Origin: Heterodera schachtii
Taxonomy: Eukaryota; Nematoda; Chromadorea; Rhabditida; Heteroderidae
Assembly (NCBI GenBank): GCA_023374025.1
Contig: SIJG01000033.1
Coordinates: 1,089,239 to 1,153,238, forward strand
DNA: 64,000 nucleotides
Direction: 5' to 3'
In this document: one piece after another, positions 39,478-52,514 of the stretch
Layout: each line of letters opens with the position of its first letter
Numbering within the stretch: the first letter of the stretch is position 1
Notes under the pieces: model-generated
What the model was told of the DNA's origin: nothing
Seen by the model: the letters and a program-made list of their open reading frames with translations, nothing else
Database searches by the model: none
Translations under genes and position numbers: made by a program

Positions 39478-40059
39478 TAGGGATGGGATTTCAAAGTTTT
39501 TTACTTATTTTTATGCTGCTTTAACTCGACGAGAAATTCACGAAAAAGACATTTTTTGTTCAAAAAATTTTTACGTTTTATCGTCCTTATTCGGCCTTAG
39601 AAATCCTTATTTTGCGTGTTCGCCCTTAAAAACTCATATTTTAGATGTTCGCCTTTAAATAAGCTATTGCCCTTATTTTGGCGTTTTTTTAACATTTATT
39701 AACAAAAATGCACCCAAAAGAATCGACCTAAAAATTTCAAAAAATATTTTCCTGAGAATCGACCAAAAAATTTTCAGAAAATATGTATACATCTAAGAAT
39801 CGACCTAAAAAAATTAAAAAATATACACCCATAAGAAATGAAAAATTTTCTAAAATATATCTTATTTGTAACTGCAAACAGTGAATAAAATTGTTTGCCT
39901 TAGTATGAAATTATTTTTATGTAATAAGAGCAATTAAAAAATTATATACCCCTAATAAATTTGGAACTTTTTCACTTATTTTCGCCCTTATTTCTCGATT
40001 TTTTCGCCCTTATTTACGGCCTTTTTTGGACTTTTTCGCCCTTAAAAATCCTCGCCCTA
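39478..40059. mobile_element. Non-autonomous hAT-like element with perfect 8-bp target duplication
   Basis: ATGATAAC stands at 39470-39477 and again at 40060-40067, directly flanking an element that starts TAGGGATGGGATTTCAAAG and ends with the inverted partner (reads TAGGGCGAGGATTTTTAAG from the right; 14 of 19 match). An 8-bp duplication and TAGGG ends are typical of hAT elements. The interior is filled with CGCCCTTATTT words, many followed by TCGATTTTT or GGCGTTTTT. It codes for nothing; open frames overlapping it are accidental. Confidence 0.88.
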
Positions 40060-40067
40060 ATGATAAC

Positions 40068-41879
40068 CTTCAATCTTCCCAATATGATTTTCTTAAAAAT
40101 CCTATTAAACTTTCTTAGTAAAAATCTATTGATAACTCTATTTTATATTAGCCTATAAAATTTAAAAAGTTCTTAAATGAATTTTTTAAATTTGTTTTTT
40201 GTAATGTTTTTGAACATGGCTCGTATCCGTCCTTGAATGGCAAGGAGAAAGTCCTTGAAATTGGGCTCTCTTTCTTGAAAATAAAAAATGCCCTTGGATG
40301 CCAAGGACTGCCTTGGAAATGAGCATTTGGAACTATTATGATAATGTTTTTTCTACTAAAAAATTTAATTATAATTTCCAAATACAAAAATAATGTAAAA
40401 GAGAATCTATTTGTTATAAAAGTTAAGATTATTAAAAATAGTGCGAGTTAAACCCCCCATTTCACATTCGTTTAAAATTTCATTGAAGAAAATAATAATA
40501 AAATAGTCAAATTTATCTAATAAAAATCAATGGTTTGACAAAAGGTGCTCAAAAAATCTTAACTAATAAATCCGGAGGATGTGAAAGAAATGAATGTGGA
40601 TGACAAGATATAAATAAAATATTTTAATATAGAATTAATTCAACCCAATAAAAATATAAAGGTACCATTGAGATTGAGTCAGCATACTCAATTTTTATAC
40701 GTATAATTTTCTTTACATTAAATGCATAAAACAATAATACAATGAAATATAAATTATAACAAAAATACTGCACGGATGTAATGCTATTACGTCTCGTAGT
40801 GGGCAAGAAATAATAGTAATTGATTCCAAATTAGATCGTTTAAAAACCAAAAATAATTACATGAATGAATTAGAAATTAAAGCAAACGATGAAAATGATA
40901 AAAAGTACCAAAATAATACTAAATAATGTATAGGCCCCTTCTATTTATATTTATATAAATAATTTTTTAATTATGTAAAAATGAAAAAAACAATTGCTTC
41001 CTTTACAGTCCTTTATAAGTATGAAAGCGCGCAAAAAATTAACGAATAATTATAATTTAATATCAATAAAAACCATAAAAATGATAGGTTTATTTCGAAA
41101 CAAAATTAAATAGAATTTAAATCAATTAACAACCAAAAAAACAACAAAATGAAGAATTTATGAAATTAAATAATATTAATTTTTAATTTAATCTTATTAG
41201 AATCACACCTAAAATTTCTAAAACATATCTATCAAAGGGCTGACCAATTGAAATATCAAGATCCGAAATCCATAATTAGAGAATTAAAATCAGAAAGATG
41301 AATAGAACGCATAAAGAAAAGAAATAAATCTTCTAAAAAACCAAAATAAAAGATTAATTTTTTGAAAATAGTAAAATAAATTAAAAAACTTTTTAAAAAA
41401 TGTAATATATAAATAATTCTTTATTTATCATGAAATAAAATGAATAAACCGCAAAATATTACATGAAAAGATTTAATTTAAATATTGAATAATATAAATT
41501 ATGTTAAAATTCAAATCAAATAATACTTTTAAATATTTTTTTAATTAAATTTTTTATATTTGTAAAGTACAAAAAATACAAAGAATTTATATTTGAAGTT
41601 GTTACTATAAAGAGTATAAACGACGCGATTTATATGTTGAATATCACATTAAATTTTAATATTTATAGATGAATAAAAAACAAAATCTAACAATTAGGTA
41701 TGTTTATTAAAAAAATGCAAATTTATCATTCTCAATTAGTTTTATAACAAAATTTTTTGTAGAGACTTACATTAATTGACAAAATAACATATATTTGTCA
41801 AGCAATTGATACTCAGAAATTGTAGCCACAAACATTTTACAGTAATATAACAAAATCCAATATAATATCTCTAAATAAA
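40068..41879. other. A/T-rich spacer; small CCTTGG palindromes
   Basis: 40230-40315 holds repeated short palindromes (CCTTG-AATGG-CAAGG and CCTTGG-ATG-CCAAGG). The rest is featureless A/T-rich sequence, apart from a possible chromodomain relic at 40573-40614. Confidence 0.45.
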
Positions 41880-42280
41880 ATTCGAAACGCGAAATACCAA
41901 AAAACGCGAAATTTTTTCAACAACTTTTTTAATAGTCAAATCATAAAACAAAAATCATTATTTTTAAAATTCTATTCCAAATTAAAAAAAAATCAATAAA
42001 AACTTTTTGGCATCGCGCTTTTTCCAAAAAATTTTTGTGAAGAGCGGGAAAATTTTTGAAAATTTGAATACAATTTACTAAGAGATTTTCACTAAAAAAT
42101 TATCAAATTTTGCGATTTTGGGTCATTTTTTTATGAAAAATAGGAGTTTTGGGGCACGGCGGTGCCGATAGGCGCCGCCGGAGGAAAAATTAGAAATTTG
42201 GCGTATCATGTTAACAAATTTAAGCAAAAAATATAAAAATTTTCCGATTTTGAGCCTATCTTTTATATTTTTTGGAGGGG
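41880..42280 (+). repeat. GC stem-loop repeat family member
   Basis: The hairpin is at 42157-42180: CGGCGGTGCC, loop GATA, GGCGCCGCCG. Around it are GCGCTTTTTCCAAAAAATTT, GCGGGAAAATTTTTGAAAA, TTTTGCGATTTTGGG and TGTTAACAAATTT in the order seen at 24985-25260. This is the longest, best-preserved member here. Confidence 0.7.
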
Positions 42281-45200
42281 AACTGATCCAACGCAAAAAT
42301 TCGAACGGATCCAAGAGCATAATCCACTGGGCACCCATGTAATTATGATAAAAACAAAAAGTTAATAATGATATTTAAATTAAATGTACCAAAAGCCAAC
42401 AAATTTTAATCAAGAAATGAGGTCAATTATTAATGACGTATGCCACGAAAAATTGTGATAAAAAAATTATCATCTTTTTTAAAATGAATACAACAAGATT
42501 AATGAGTAATCAAATGTTTTATAAAAACAATTAACGAAGAAGACTATTAAAAATGCAGAGCGATTAAATTTTTATAAATTACAATTATATTCAGATTCAT
42601 ATGCATTATAAAACAAAAATTAATAGAGCTATTGGAGGTTTGAAAAACGAAATTTTGATTACAATTAAATATGTTCAAAAAAACTAGTTAACGTCACAAA
42701 TAAAAAATGATTTATAGAATAAAAAATATCGCTATATGGTGACCAATTATTATTCAAATAACCAATGAAAAATAACTATGACTACGAATTTGTAATGGAC
42801 AACTTTTAAGAAAGGAATCAAAAGGGAGGCCGTCAACGAATGCAATTTTGCATAGAAGAAAATCAATCTTAGGTGATTTCTGTTGGTTTAATCCGATCGA
42901 TAAATATTATGCTGACAATATAATGCTTTATCATTTATTTGAATAAGCATTATTTATTAAAATATAATATTATAAAGTTGTTAAATTATTATATAAAAGA
43001 AAACGAACCGGAAATTGTAAACACCGATAAGAGCTGATAAAAATAAAATGTAATTAAAACTTTTTAATTAAATTTAATTTCAAATAAAAATTATATGAAA
43101 ATCTACCACTTTATATGTATTCGTTTTGTGTTGCAATTAGTTTATAATTAAAAACTAACTAAACAACTTACAAATATACCTATATTTTGAACAAATGTTA
43201 AAAGATACTCAAACCGACTAAAATTAGAGCAACAAATAAAAGATTATTATTATTTATAAATATTTAAAATTTAAATCATTAAATAAACATCGGCATGCGT
43301 ATTCACAATGGTCCCAAAAAGTTTTCAATTTAATAAGAAATTTAATAGATCGAATCAAATATAGAAAGAATTAAGAAAGAAACAGCATTATTAGGTTTTT
43401 GTAACTTAATAATTTTGCTGATAAAATAATTAACCCTGATTTATTTAAATAATAAACATAAAAATCAAAGAAATTTTTTTCTAGCAATTTTGAAATAAAA
43501 TAAATTTTAACATAGATGCAAGTGTTGAGTTTGAAGAACTCAAATAAACACAAAAATACTAAAAAAATATGTTATTTGAAAAAAATTTTATTATCCGAGA
43601 TGAAAAATAATTTTAAAAGATTATGAAAAAGATTAAATAAAATTAATAATCTTTGGAATTGTAAGAAGATCGGTTATAAAATGAGTAAATAAAGTAGAGC
43701 TGCGACCGAGATTTTCCAAATATTTAACAAAGGCTAAAATTATTTTAATAAAAAACGAAACGGATAATCGCTTATAACTTTTGAATTATGGAAACAGAAG
43801 TGGCATTAAATAAATTTAAAATAATAGCATATATGGAATAAAAATTTAATAATTCAAAAATACAATCTATTATTCTCATCAAATGATAGAAATTAAAATT
43901 AAAAACAAAAAAAAATCATAAATCTTTATATCGTCAAGTCTGAATTGAAAATTTTAATTTTATGAAAAGCCTCACTTAATCACTACTAATCATATAAAAG
44001 AAATTAATTGAACGGAAAAGAAATTTATAACAATTATAATCATTAATTATCATAAGCTTTAAAAAGAAATTAAAACAATAAAGTTTCAAATGAACTAGTG
44101 AATTGAGGTGAAAATAATATGATTTTTTATGAGTTATTAATTGTTTCTAAAAAGAAAGTAAGAATATAATTTATTTACATATTGCATGACCATGCGTAAA
44201 CTTTTAAAAATTTAAATAAAGAAATAAATAATTAATATAAAATACAAAACAGTAATAAATGCATACATTAATAAACAGGTGAAGTAATAACTATAGCGAA
44301 ATCCGGGACATTCTACAGGAAAACGGCATAAAACATGAACAAGTGTACAATAAATTTTTATATTTTACTCAAAAATATCGAAGAAAAATGATAAAAAAAG
44401 TCAGACCGATTATTTGATATTACTAAATTCATTGAAAAAAATAAACGAGAAAACTGATCGCCCAAATTTGTAACCCGGATTACAATGTCAAGAAAATGAG
44501 TCTCTTGAAATTTTAACAAAAAAAGTTAAATAATATTTTTAATTATGAAAATTAAATATTACAATATAACATAATACTCTTTAAAAAGCGAATAAAAATC
44601 AAAACAAATGTAGACATTTATTGAACACTTTAAATAGATTATAATATGCAAATAAATAAAGAAATAAATTCTAGATTTGTTTCAATATGTATTTAAAATA
44701 ATTTAATGAGTAATTTTTTATTTACTTCGTTATTTTTAAGATTTATTAATTGTAATTGATAAAAATAATAAGAAAATTGACTTAAATATTTGAACTAAAA
44801 AAGAAGAAGAAATAAAAGGGAAATTTAACTAACCAAAAACAAACAGCAAAAATGTATGCAAAAATAAAATGTAAAAAAGTAATTCTCAAATTAATTAACA
44901 ATTTTTATAAAAATATAACATAATAATTAAGAATAGCAAAATATATATGACTTGAATGTGCATTAAAATTAACCAAAAAAAAATTTTAATTTTTAGGATT
45001 TATTCAAAAAAGATGTAGCTCACCTATAAAATTGATGAATCATAAAACAATAAACAAAATTTACTGGAAAATGTAAAGCTGATTGCGGGAAAGAGCCAGA
45101 ATAATTTGAAAAAGGCAAAAAAAGTGAAATTAACTCAATGGCACTTATAATATAATAATAAAGCAATGGAAAAAAACAACATACGATGTCATTTAATTAA

Positions 45201-45403
45201 CAACATTGTGAAAAACACTCTCCAGACGATATGTGGTCTCGAGAATATAATGGAAATAATCAAATGCAAAATAATTAAGAATCAAATCAAAAAAACAAAA
45301 ATGTACGATCTGTGCATAATCTTAATGTTGGTTAGATAAAAGAGGAAATTTTTTAAAAAAATCATGGCGGCAATGCATGAAACAAATAAGTATACATTAT
45401 TTA
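42281..45403. other. A/T-rich spacer without recognisable genes
   Basis: No frame is convincing. It is A-rich on the + strand (line 44041-44100: 30 A, 18 T). Two possible chromodomain relics are at 45061-45109 and 45207-45252. Confidence 0.5.
45207..45252 (+). pseudogene. Possible chromodomain core relic
   Basis: The + strand frame reads CEKHSPDDMWSREYNG. Compared with WKGFPYSDDTWEPENT at 62069 it keeps DD, the following W and E, and nearly the same spacing. The arginine codon CGA is one base from CCA (proline). It has no start and soon meets a stop. It was found by eye and is weak alone. Confidence 0.3.
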
Positions 45404-48400
45404 TTCATTTATATCAGCTATGCACGGACAGGGAAAAACATTATGAGGGGCCGACTTCCACTTGTTAAACAGCATTTGCCGCCGAGACACCAGTTTACGA
45501 TTTTTTATAAAGCATTAATTAAAGCATGTCGAAATTTGAAGCAGTTTTAAATAAATAATTTTTGTAAAAATTTTAATAATAAAGAAAAACCTAATTAAAA
45601 ACTATGTATTAAAACGAAGAAAGAATGTCTCAAGCTCAATTGAGTTAGAAAATATACAAATAATACTTAATATATTGGCTTTATGAAAATTAACGGAAAA
45701 TTAATTGACGAAAACAAAAAAAAACACCAAAAAAGAATTTCTTTCAAGAAAGCATAATGATTAAGCACAAAACTGCGAAGGCCGAGTTTTCTGATTTTAT
45801 TTTAATATATATTATTAAATGGAAATAACTATTTTTTCTTAGCTTAAATTTTAAGAAAGCATTATACTATCTTAAACTAGATTTAAATAAATTAAAATTA
45901 AAAATTTATTAAACAAACTATAATGAAATTTAGGCAAATGCCTAAAATTTTGCGCACTTAATACGCATAGATAAGCACGAAAAACGCATTTCCGCTTGGT
46001 TTGGGGTGTCTACGATGACTTTATAATGCCTATTTTGGACTTTTTGTGCTTAATGCCTAAATGCCTATTATTGTGCCTATTTCGCCATTTTTAGCGCCTT
46101 TTTCAGGATTTCGGAAAAAACTTAACAAAAATGCAATAAAATGAAAATACACCCCTAAGATCGACCTGAAAAAATTGAGAAAATACACCCCTAAGAATTA
46201 AAAAAGATTTCATAATATTGATCCCCAAAATTTAATTATATCTTTCTTGGTAAAATTTTGGTTTAAAAATTGTCTTTATTCGAAAAAACTTTAAACATTA
46301 AATATAAGTAAAATTAAGTGTTTTAGTTAAGTTTTTATGCGATTTCATCCTAAAAGCGCTGATAAAAAAAATTTTATTTGCCTATTTTAGTGCCTATTCG
46401 AGGATTTTTGTGCCTATTTAATGCCTATTTTGCGATTTTTTTCTGCCTTTTTAGGTGCCTATTTCGCGATTTTTTTATTAAGACAAACAAACGAATTTTC
46501 ACTTTAAAATGAATTAATTATGTACCAGGGTGTTGTTGCAAAGGGAAAAATAAAAAGCGAAAGGCGAAAAGCGAAAAAAGCAAAACCAAAATAAAAAGCG
46601 AAAGCGAAAAGGCGAAAGCGAAATGCCTAAAAAAAGCGAAAAGGCGAAAGGCGAAAAGGCGAAATTTTTCCAACAATTAGATGAATTTAAAAGACTAAAA
46701 AATTCACCTTTTATTGTGCTGACTGTTATGTTTTTTTGCTTTTATTTTATTTTATTCTTTTTTATCGTAGATTTTTGTATATAATTTATAAAACGCATAT
46801 TTCATTTTTGAAAATCGAGACTCAAAAAATTACAATGTTAGCGGTACGCTTTTCAAAAACATTTTCGAAAACAAGGGGTGGGGGCGGCAACGCCGGAAAA
46901 TTTTGAAAATTTGGATGGACTGTTAACAGATTTGTCCAAAAAATGATAGATTTTTGCAATTTTGAGAGAATTTTTTTTATGTACCAGATATCATTGTCAG
47001 TGATTATGAATTTTTTATTTAAAGGAGATGTAATTACAGCTTATTGTTTTTTTAATATGAAATGAATCAATTGAGCTCATTAATGTTTAGAAGAGAAGGA
47101 GGGGGATCTCTGATGAATTAACTTTCATTATTTTGATTTTAAAAATGCAACCTATTATACAATAAAATTTTGTTATTCTAAAAACAATCTAATAATAACG
47201 AAAACAAAACAAAAAAATCAATATTTCAAAAGCCAAATTAAATTTTTATGTTCTAAAATATAAAATTCTTTTAACTAAATTATGTTATTTTAGACGAAAT
47301 TTGAAAAGAATACATATAAAAATTTTAAAGATATTATTCCATTTAACTTTTTAATCATAAGCAAATTATGAAATTAATAAAGAATATATGAAATTAAATA
47401 GAAAATATATATATTTTTTAATTTATATCAGTTAGTTTAACTTTAATTGAAAACACACTATTTTTTGAACTATTTTACATATTAACCTATGTGCGCTAAG
47501 TCCATCGCTAATTTGATTTATTTTGGATAAATGTGAAAGAAAAAAGATGAACTTAATAAAAAACCACCATAAAATAGGTTAAGAAATGAAATATGAAAAA
47601 AAACGACATTTTATAAAGATTATACATGTCATAACTTAAAAGAGGTAAATATAAACTAATAAAAATGCAGGATTTAAAAAAGCCATACAAATAAACATAA
47701 AAAAGTAATTTGCAAATTGAAAATAAATATATTAAATAGGTTTTAATATTTTAGTTAAATATTAGTTAATTTTTGCGTTAACATTAACTTTTTTCCATTA
47801 ATATAATAATAATATTATACAATATATATATACGAAAGTTGAAATTAAAATATTACCCAAAAAAACTACAATCCCAATTCACGGCAAAGTTATCATGAGT
47901 CATGAGTTAAATTAAAAAATATTTTATTAATTCAATAAAAATGATTTAGCAATATTAACACAAAATTAAAACACAATGATACAAAAACCCTTTAGTTGTC
48001 CCTTTGACTGTTCAAAAAACCCAATTTAAATATTAAAATAAATACAGAGGAAAAAACAATAAACAAAATTTATCTAAGAAATGTGAAGACGTTGGGTGAA
48101 AAAAGCTAGTATAATTTATATAAAAATTAACCAAATAAAAAAACGAGTAGTCAAAAATCAAGGAACAAAATAAAATTAAAAATTGGCATGAATTTTAAAA
48201 CCGTTATAAAAATGTACTTTTGAAATGGCTTAAAAATAAAAGAATGCGAAAAAAAAACGTTCGAAACCTAAACCACTGGTAGTCCATGATTTAAAAACCA
48301 CAATGTGTTGAAAAATCAATATCAAAGTCAAATTTATACTAACTCATTATAGAATAAAAATCAAATGCAATGTCTATCAAATATGTCAATTATGTAAAGA

Positions 48401-49961
48401 ACAATTTATGATATTTTCTTATTGTAATAATAATAATCATTCATAAATATAATTCAAAAAAAGTCTCTTAATAATTTTTTTTTTTGATAATAAAGACAAA
48501 TATAATTTTACGGGCATTAATAATTAATTATATGGCTGTTATTTTATTACCTGCTATGCAATAGATAAAAAGAATTATTTAAAAAAGAATAAAATAGAAA
48601 AAGTATTTATGTATCGTTAATAGAATAACAAATTCAAGATATATATTTAGCGATATAAGGGAAAAAATAATGCAAGCTGTAAACATCATAGAAATTTCTT
48701 TCTTAAATCATGATTTAATTATATTACATAATACAAATCTCTTTTAAATTTGTAACAAAACAAAATATCATAAAATAAATAATTAAATATTTTTAAATAT
48801 TAGGCCAAGTGAATAATTTTACTCAAGAATTTAAAACCATATTGTAATTTATCAGAAAATAAATAAAATCGGAATTGTGTACACCATTGAATAGTTCACA
48901 AAATCTAATATACCTTTCGAAGTGTATTGAAGCACCGAAAATCGGAAAAATTTTACGTGGAAAGGCAAGTTAAAACGCCAATTAAATATTATTATTTTTA
49001 TTTTTTTTAAATGAAAGAATTAGCGTCAAATAATGACAACTGACTAGATACAAGACAAAAAAGTTTTAAAAAATAATTAATTTTCATAATTAATACAATA
49101 TAAAAATCAATAAATATTACATGAATAACTTAAAATTTTTTTAATTAAAAGTTAAAACAATATTTCTTTATTTGTAACAAACAATCTACTAAAAATGTAT
49201 ATTTAAATAAATTTTAAATTTAATAGCCCAAACTAAAATAGAGTATGACGAGTTTTATCAAAGAAAATCATCATATTATTATATTACATTTAAAAGACGA
49301 AAATTGAAAATCAGAATACTGTAATTTGAATGTAAATTAAATATTAGAAAGAGAACCTTCGACATAAATGTGGCCAAGTAAATAAATTTTTACTCAAATA
49401 ATTTAAAACCAAATTGTAATTGATCAGAACAATTAATAAAATGGGAATTGAATAAACCAATTGAATAGTTGACAAAATCTAATATAGAGTTAGAGTGTAT
49501 CAGACTTGGCGAAAACGTGTCAAATTTTATATTGCGGAAGGCAAGTTAAAATGCAAATTAATATATCAAATTAAACATTTTATATTTTTATAACACTTCA
49601 TGAAAAAATAATTAATAGCAATAAAGACACAAAACAAAAATAATTAATAAAGGAATAAAAGAATTATATTTTTTTCAAAATGAAAGAACAATTCCTGAGC
49701 AAAAAAAGCTGCCTGTATGCAAGATAAAAAAGTTCTCAAATAATTAGTTTTCATTAATAATACTATTAAAATCAATAATTATACACATGAATAAATTAAA
49801 AAATTTCTACTAATTTAAAGGGAAAAAATATTCTTAATTTGTAACAAAACAATATACTAAAATATATAATATTTGAATAATTTTAAATCTAAAAGAGTAA
49901 AAATTAAATAGAATATGAATAATGAAAATTAAAACGCCAGGAATAATTTAGGTTCTAAAGG
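45404..49961 (+). repeat. 4.6-kb direct duplication, copy 2
   Basis: Copy of 29285-33921, 79 bases shorter (4558 against 4637). Nearly all differences are one-base deletions in copy 2, often in A or T runs (AAATATAAAGCAATG against AATTAAAGCATG near the start; CTAAGAATCGACC against CTAAGATCGACC), with very few substitutions. It contains the counterparts of the TGCCTATTT element (about 45932-46470), the GGCGAAA array (about 46523-46664), the stem-loop member (about 46825-47035) and the tandem repeat (from about 48740). This error profile suggests either unpolished long-read sequence or a recent duplication. Confidence 0.9.
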
Positions 49962-51515
49962 TTGAACTTTCTATGATATTTAATATTATACTCTAATTGT
50001 TAACCATTTAATTTGAAGATCAACCGAATCTCCGCAAAGTGACCAGAAAAAAAATAAAAATAAATTCGTAAGTTATATTAAACATAGTTTTAAATTATCA
50101 TTAAATTTTTAAGTATTGTAAAGGAAAAAACGAAGTGGAAAATTTAGCTGAAAGATGCAAATTAAAAATAATATGAAAAATTTTATTTTTACTGACTTTG
50201 ATATAGAATACACACATCAAATGGACAAAAAGTATTAATATAAATAAAACAAAAGAAAAATAACTGTTTTTAAGATAAAAATTAAGAATGAGGTCGCAGA
50301 ATGAGGATTGAAAAAATATTGCCTATGGCAAAAACTGTAAGTGTACACAATGTCTAAAAATGAACAAAATGGAAGAATTTAAAATTAAATAATAATCAAA
50401 TTAAAAAATTTCCTATGAAAGCATAGGAGGAGGACTTGGGAGCAATAAAACAATGAGAAGAAAATCAAGCAATCACGAAGAAAAGAATAATCGTAAGATC
50501 TCTGCCTCTTTTGGATAGACGCTCAGGCTTGATCATAAATAAATAAATTAATTTTTTTATAAATAACTGAAAAAAGAATAAATATATAAAAAGTAAAAAA
50601 TAATTTTCTATCAATAAAATAGTAAAAGAAAACGGCTAAGGTCTAAAAGGTAAAATTAAAAATATTTTATGCTTAATGAATTAGCTCAATTTTCCAAATA
50701 CCAAAAAATTAATTTTTGAAAAAGAAATGAACTAGCGATGAAAATTTAGTATATAGAGTGGTACCACACATAATAAAAGAACATAATAAAACTTTATATT
50801 GATTAAAAGAAATGCTTTAAATAAAGAATAATACTACTCAGTTTTTCGTTCTACTAATTTAAATGAAAATTCTTTTCTTGAAATCACCAAAATAATTTTA
50901 AAAATTTTGAATTTAATAAAAAAAACAAATTAAAATAATTTGTTTTGAATCAAAGCAAGAATGTTTGTTGGAGGGGTCAGGAATGATACGATTGGAGTAC
51001 GATAATATTTAGCAACAAAGTACTATAGCGACAAATCATGTCAAATAAATTACTTTTTTATTTATAAAACAATAATAAACAAAATTTAAGACAAAAATAA
51101 TTCAACAATTTTATTCTATATATTAAAATAAATTTAAAAAATAGATAATGCTTAAAAACAAATACTTATTTTTAAATACAAGTATCAAAACTTATAATTT
51201 TTAATTAGTATTGGAGAAAATCAATTAATTTATTTTAATAATAAACATAAAAAATCTTTAGTAAATATAATCAATCAAAAAACCAAATTTTAAAAGACCA
51301 AAGTCGAAATGGCGTAAGCAATAATATATAAAATAAAATATGCTCATTCTTCTTATAATTGAAATAAAATGTTAATAAAATTTTAATTTGATACTTTAAA
51401 TAAAAGATGAACAATTAATCTTAAAACAAAATGTCGTCAAATTAAATTTTTATAATAAACTTTATATTTGATTTTGAAGCATAGTAAATAGAATGTTTGA
51501 ACAAATATAATTTCA
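49962..51515. other. A/T-rich spacer without recognisable genes
   Basis: No gene seen. It contains two of the better candidate chromodomain relics, at 50416-50448 and 50968-51009. Confidence 0.5.
50968..51009 (+). pseudogene. Possible chromodomain core relic
   Basis: The 42 bases read LEGSGMIRLEYDNI and line up with the core W-K-G-Y...T-W-E-P-E-N-L of the clear copy at 62069-62113, in the same strand and with no frameshift: G at the third position, then L(W)-E-Y(P)-D(E)-N-I. Each tryptophan is replaced by leucine (TTG for TGG, one base). The frame is stopped by TAG at once and there is no start codon. The match is short and found by eye, so chance is possible. Confidence 0.3.
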
Positions 51516-51523
51516 CTTTCAAC

Positions 51524-51710
51524 TAGAGTTGCACGGTAATCGGTAATTGTAAAAAAACCGGTACCGGTAATTTTCGGGTTGAAAAACCGGTACTTTTTGG
51601 CTGGGAAAACCGGTAAAAAACCAGTATTAGTACAGGTACCGGTCAAAACCGCTACTAGGTACTCAGCTGTACCAGTTTTTTTAGTACCAGTACAGGTACG
51701 TTCAACCCTA
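51524..51710. mobile_element. Short hAT-like MITE with perfect 8-bp target duplication
   Basis: CTTTCAAC at 51516-51523 and 51711-51718 flanks a 187-bp element. Left end TAGAGTTGCACGGTA, right end read inward TAGGGTTGAACGTAC: inverted partners with a few mismatches and typical hAT termini. The inside is rich in ACCGGTA/TACCGGT palindromic words (GGTACCGGTAATTT, AAAACCGGTA), so it can fold strongly. Non-coding; the minus-strand frame across it is accidental. Confidence 0.92.
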
Positions 51711-51718
51711 CTTTCAAC

Positions 51719-52200
51719 ATCTTGATTTGTCCGTCTCGATATGCCCGCTTGTACTTCACTGATAATCTGGGAAATTTACCGAATCAATAAATGAAAACTT
51801 TACAAAAGAATCTGGTAAAATTTAGTTAATAACAATAGCGATTATGAAAACTAAAATACAAATTCTTCTACTGTACACCCTATCAAATTGAATTTTTTGT
51901 TTCTCCATGTCTAAAATCATAGAAGATTTACAATTTAAAAGAATTTAATAGTTGAAATAAGAAATTCTTTAAACTTAAAAAAATTGCGAAATTTCATTTA
52001 ATAAACGGTAACTTCAGCGACTTGCCTTAAAATACATTTAAGACATAAACAATTAAATACAATATTATTTATAAAAAAACAAAATCAGGCAAAAATTAAA
52101 CTTTAGAATTTTTTAACCGAAATTTATAATATAAAAGTAGTATAGGTCATTAAAAAAAGCTTGTCGATCATCGACACGTCAACGAACAACAGCGGCGCCC
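51719..52200. other. A/T-rich spacer
   Basis: No gene or clear repeat seen. A GC-richer patch (GTCGATCATCGACACGTC, with GTCGAT/ATCGAC pairing) directly precedes the foldback. Confidence 0.5.
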
Positions 52201-52514
52201 GGAAAATGCGTCAGTGAAAATTTTATTGTTAGTCCAAATTTTGAATTAGCATTTTTGGTTAAAAAACGACAAAAATGATTTCTTATTGCAGGATTGATGG
52301 CTTTTAGTTTGTTTCCATATATTTAAACTGATTTTTAAGAAAAAACCTAATTTCGAAAATTTGGACTTTTCGACTCTTAGTTCGAGTTCGGCCCGGGGTT
52401 CAAAATTGAGAACGTTTTTTATAGAAGTTTACTTCTATATTACAACACTAATGCCATTGAACTTTATTTTAAAATATTTGTATCACTGACGCATTTTCTA
52501 CTGACGCATTTTCC
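52201..52514. mobile_element. Foldback element with GGAAAATGCGTCAGTG ends
   Basis: The left end GGAAAATGCGTCAGTG (52201-52216) is inverted at the right as CACTGACGCATTTTCT (52484-52499) and repeated as ACTGACGCATTTTCC (52500-52514), followed by the looser AATGACCGATTTTCC to 52529. Tandem terminal units in inverted orientation are typical of foldback elements. No target duplication could be fixed and the interior is non-coding. Confidence 0.7.
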
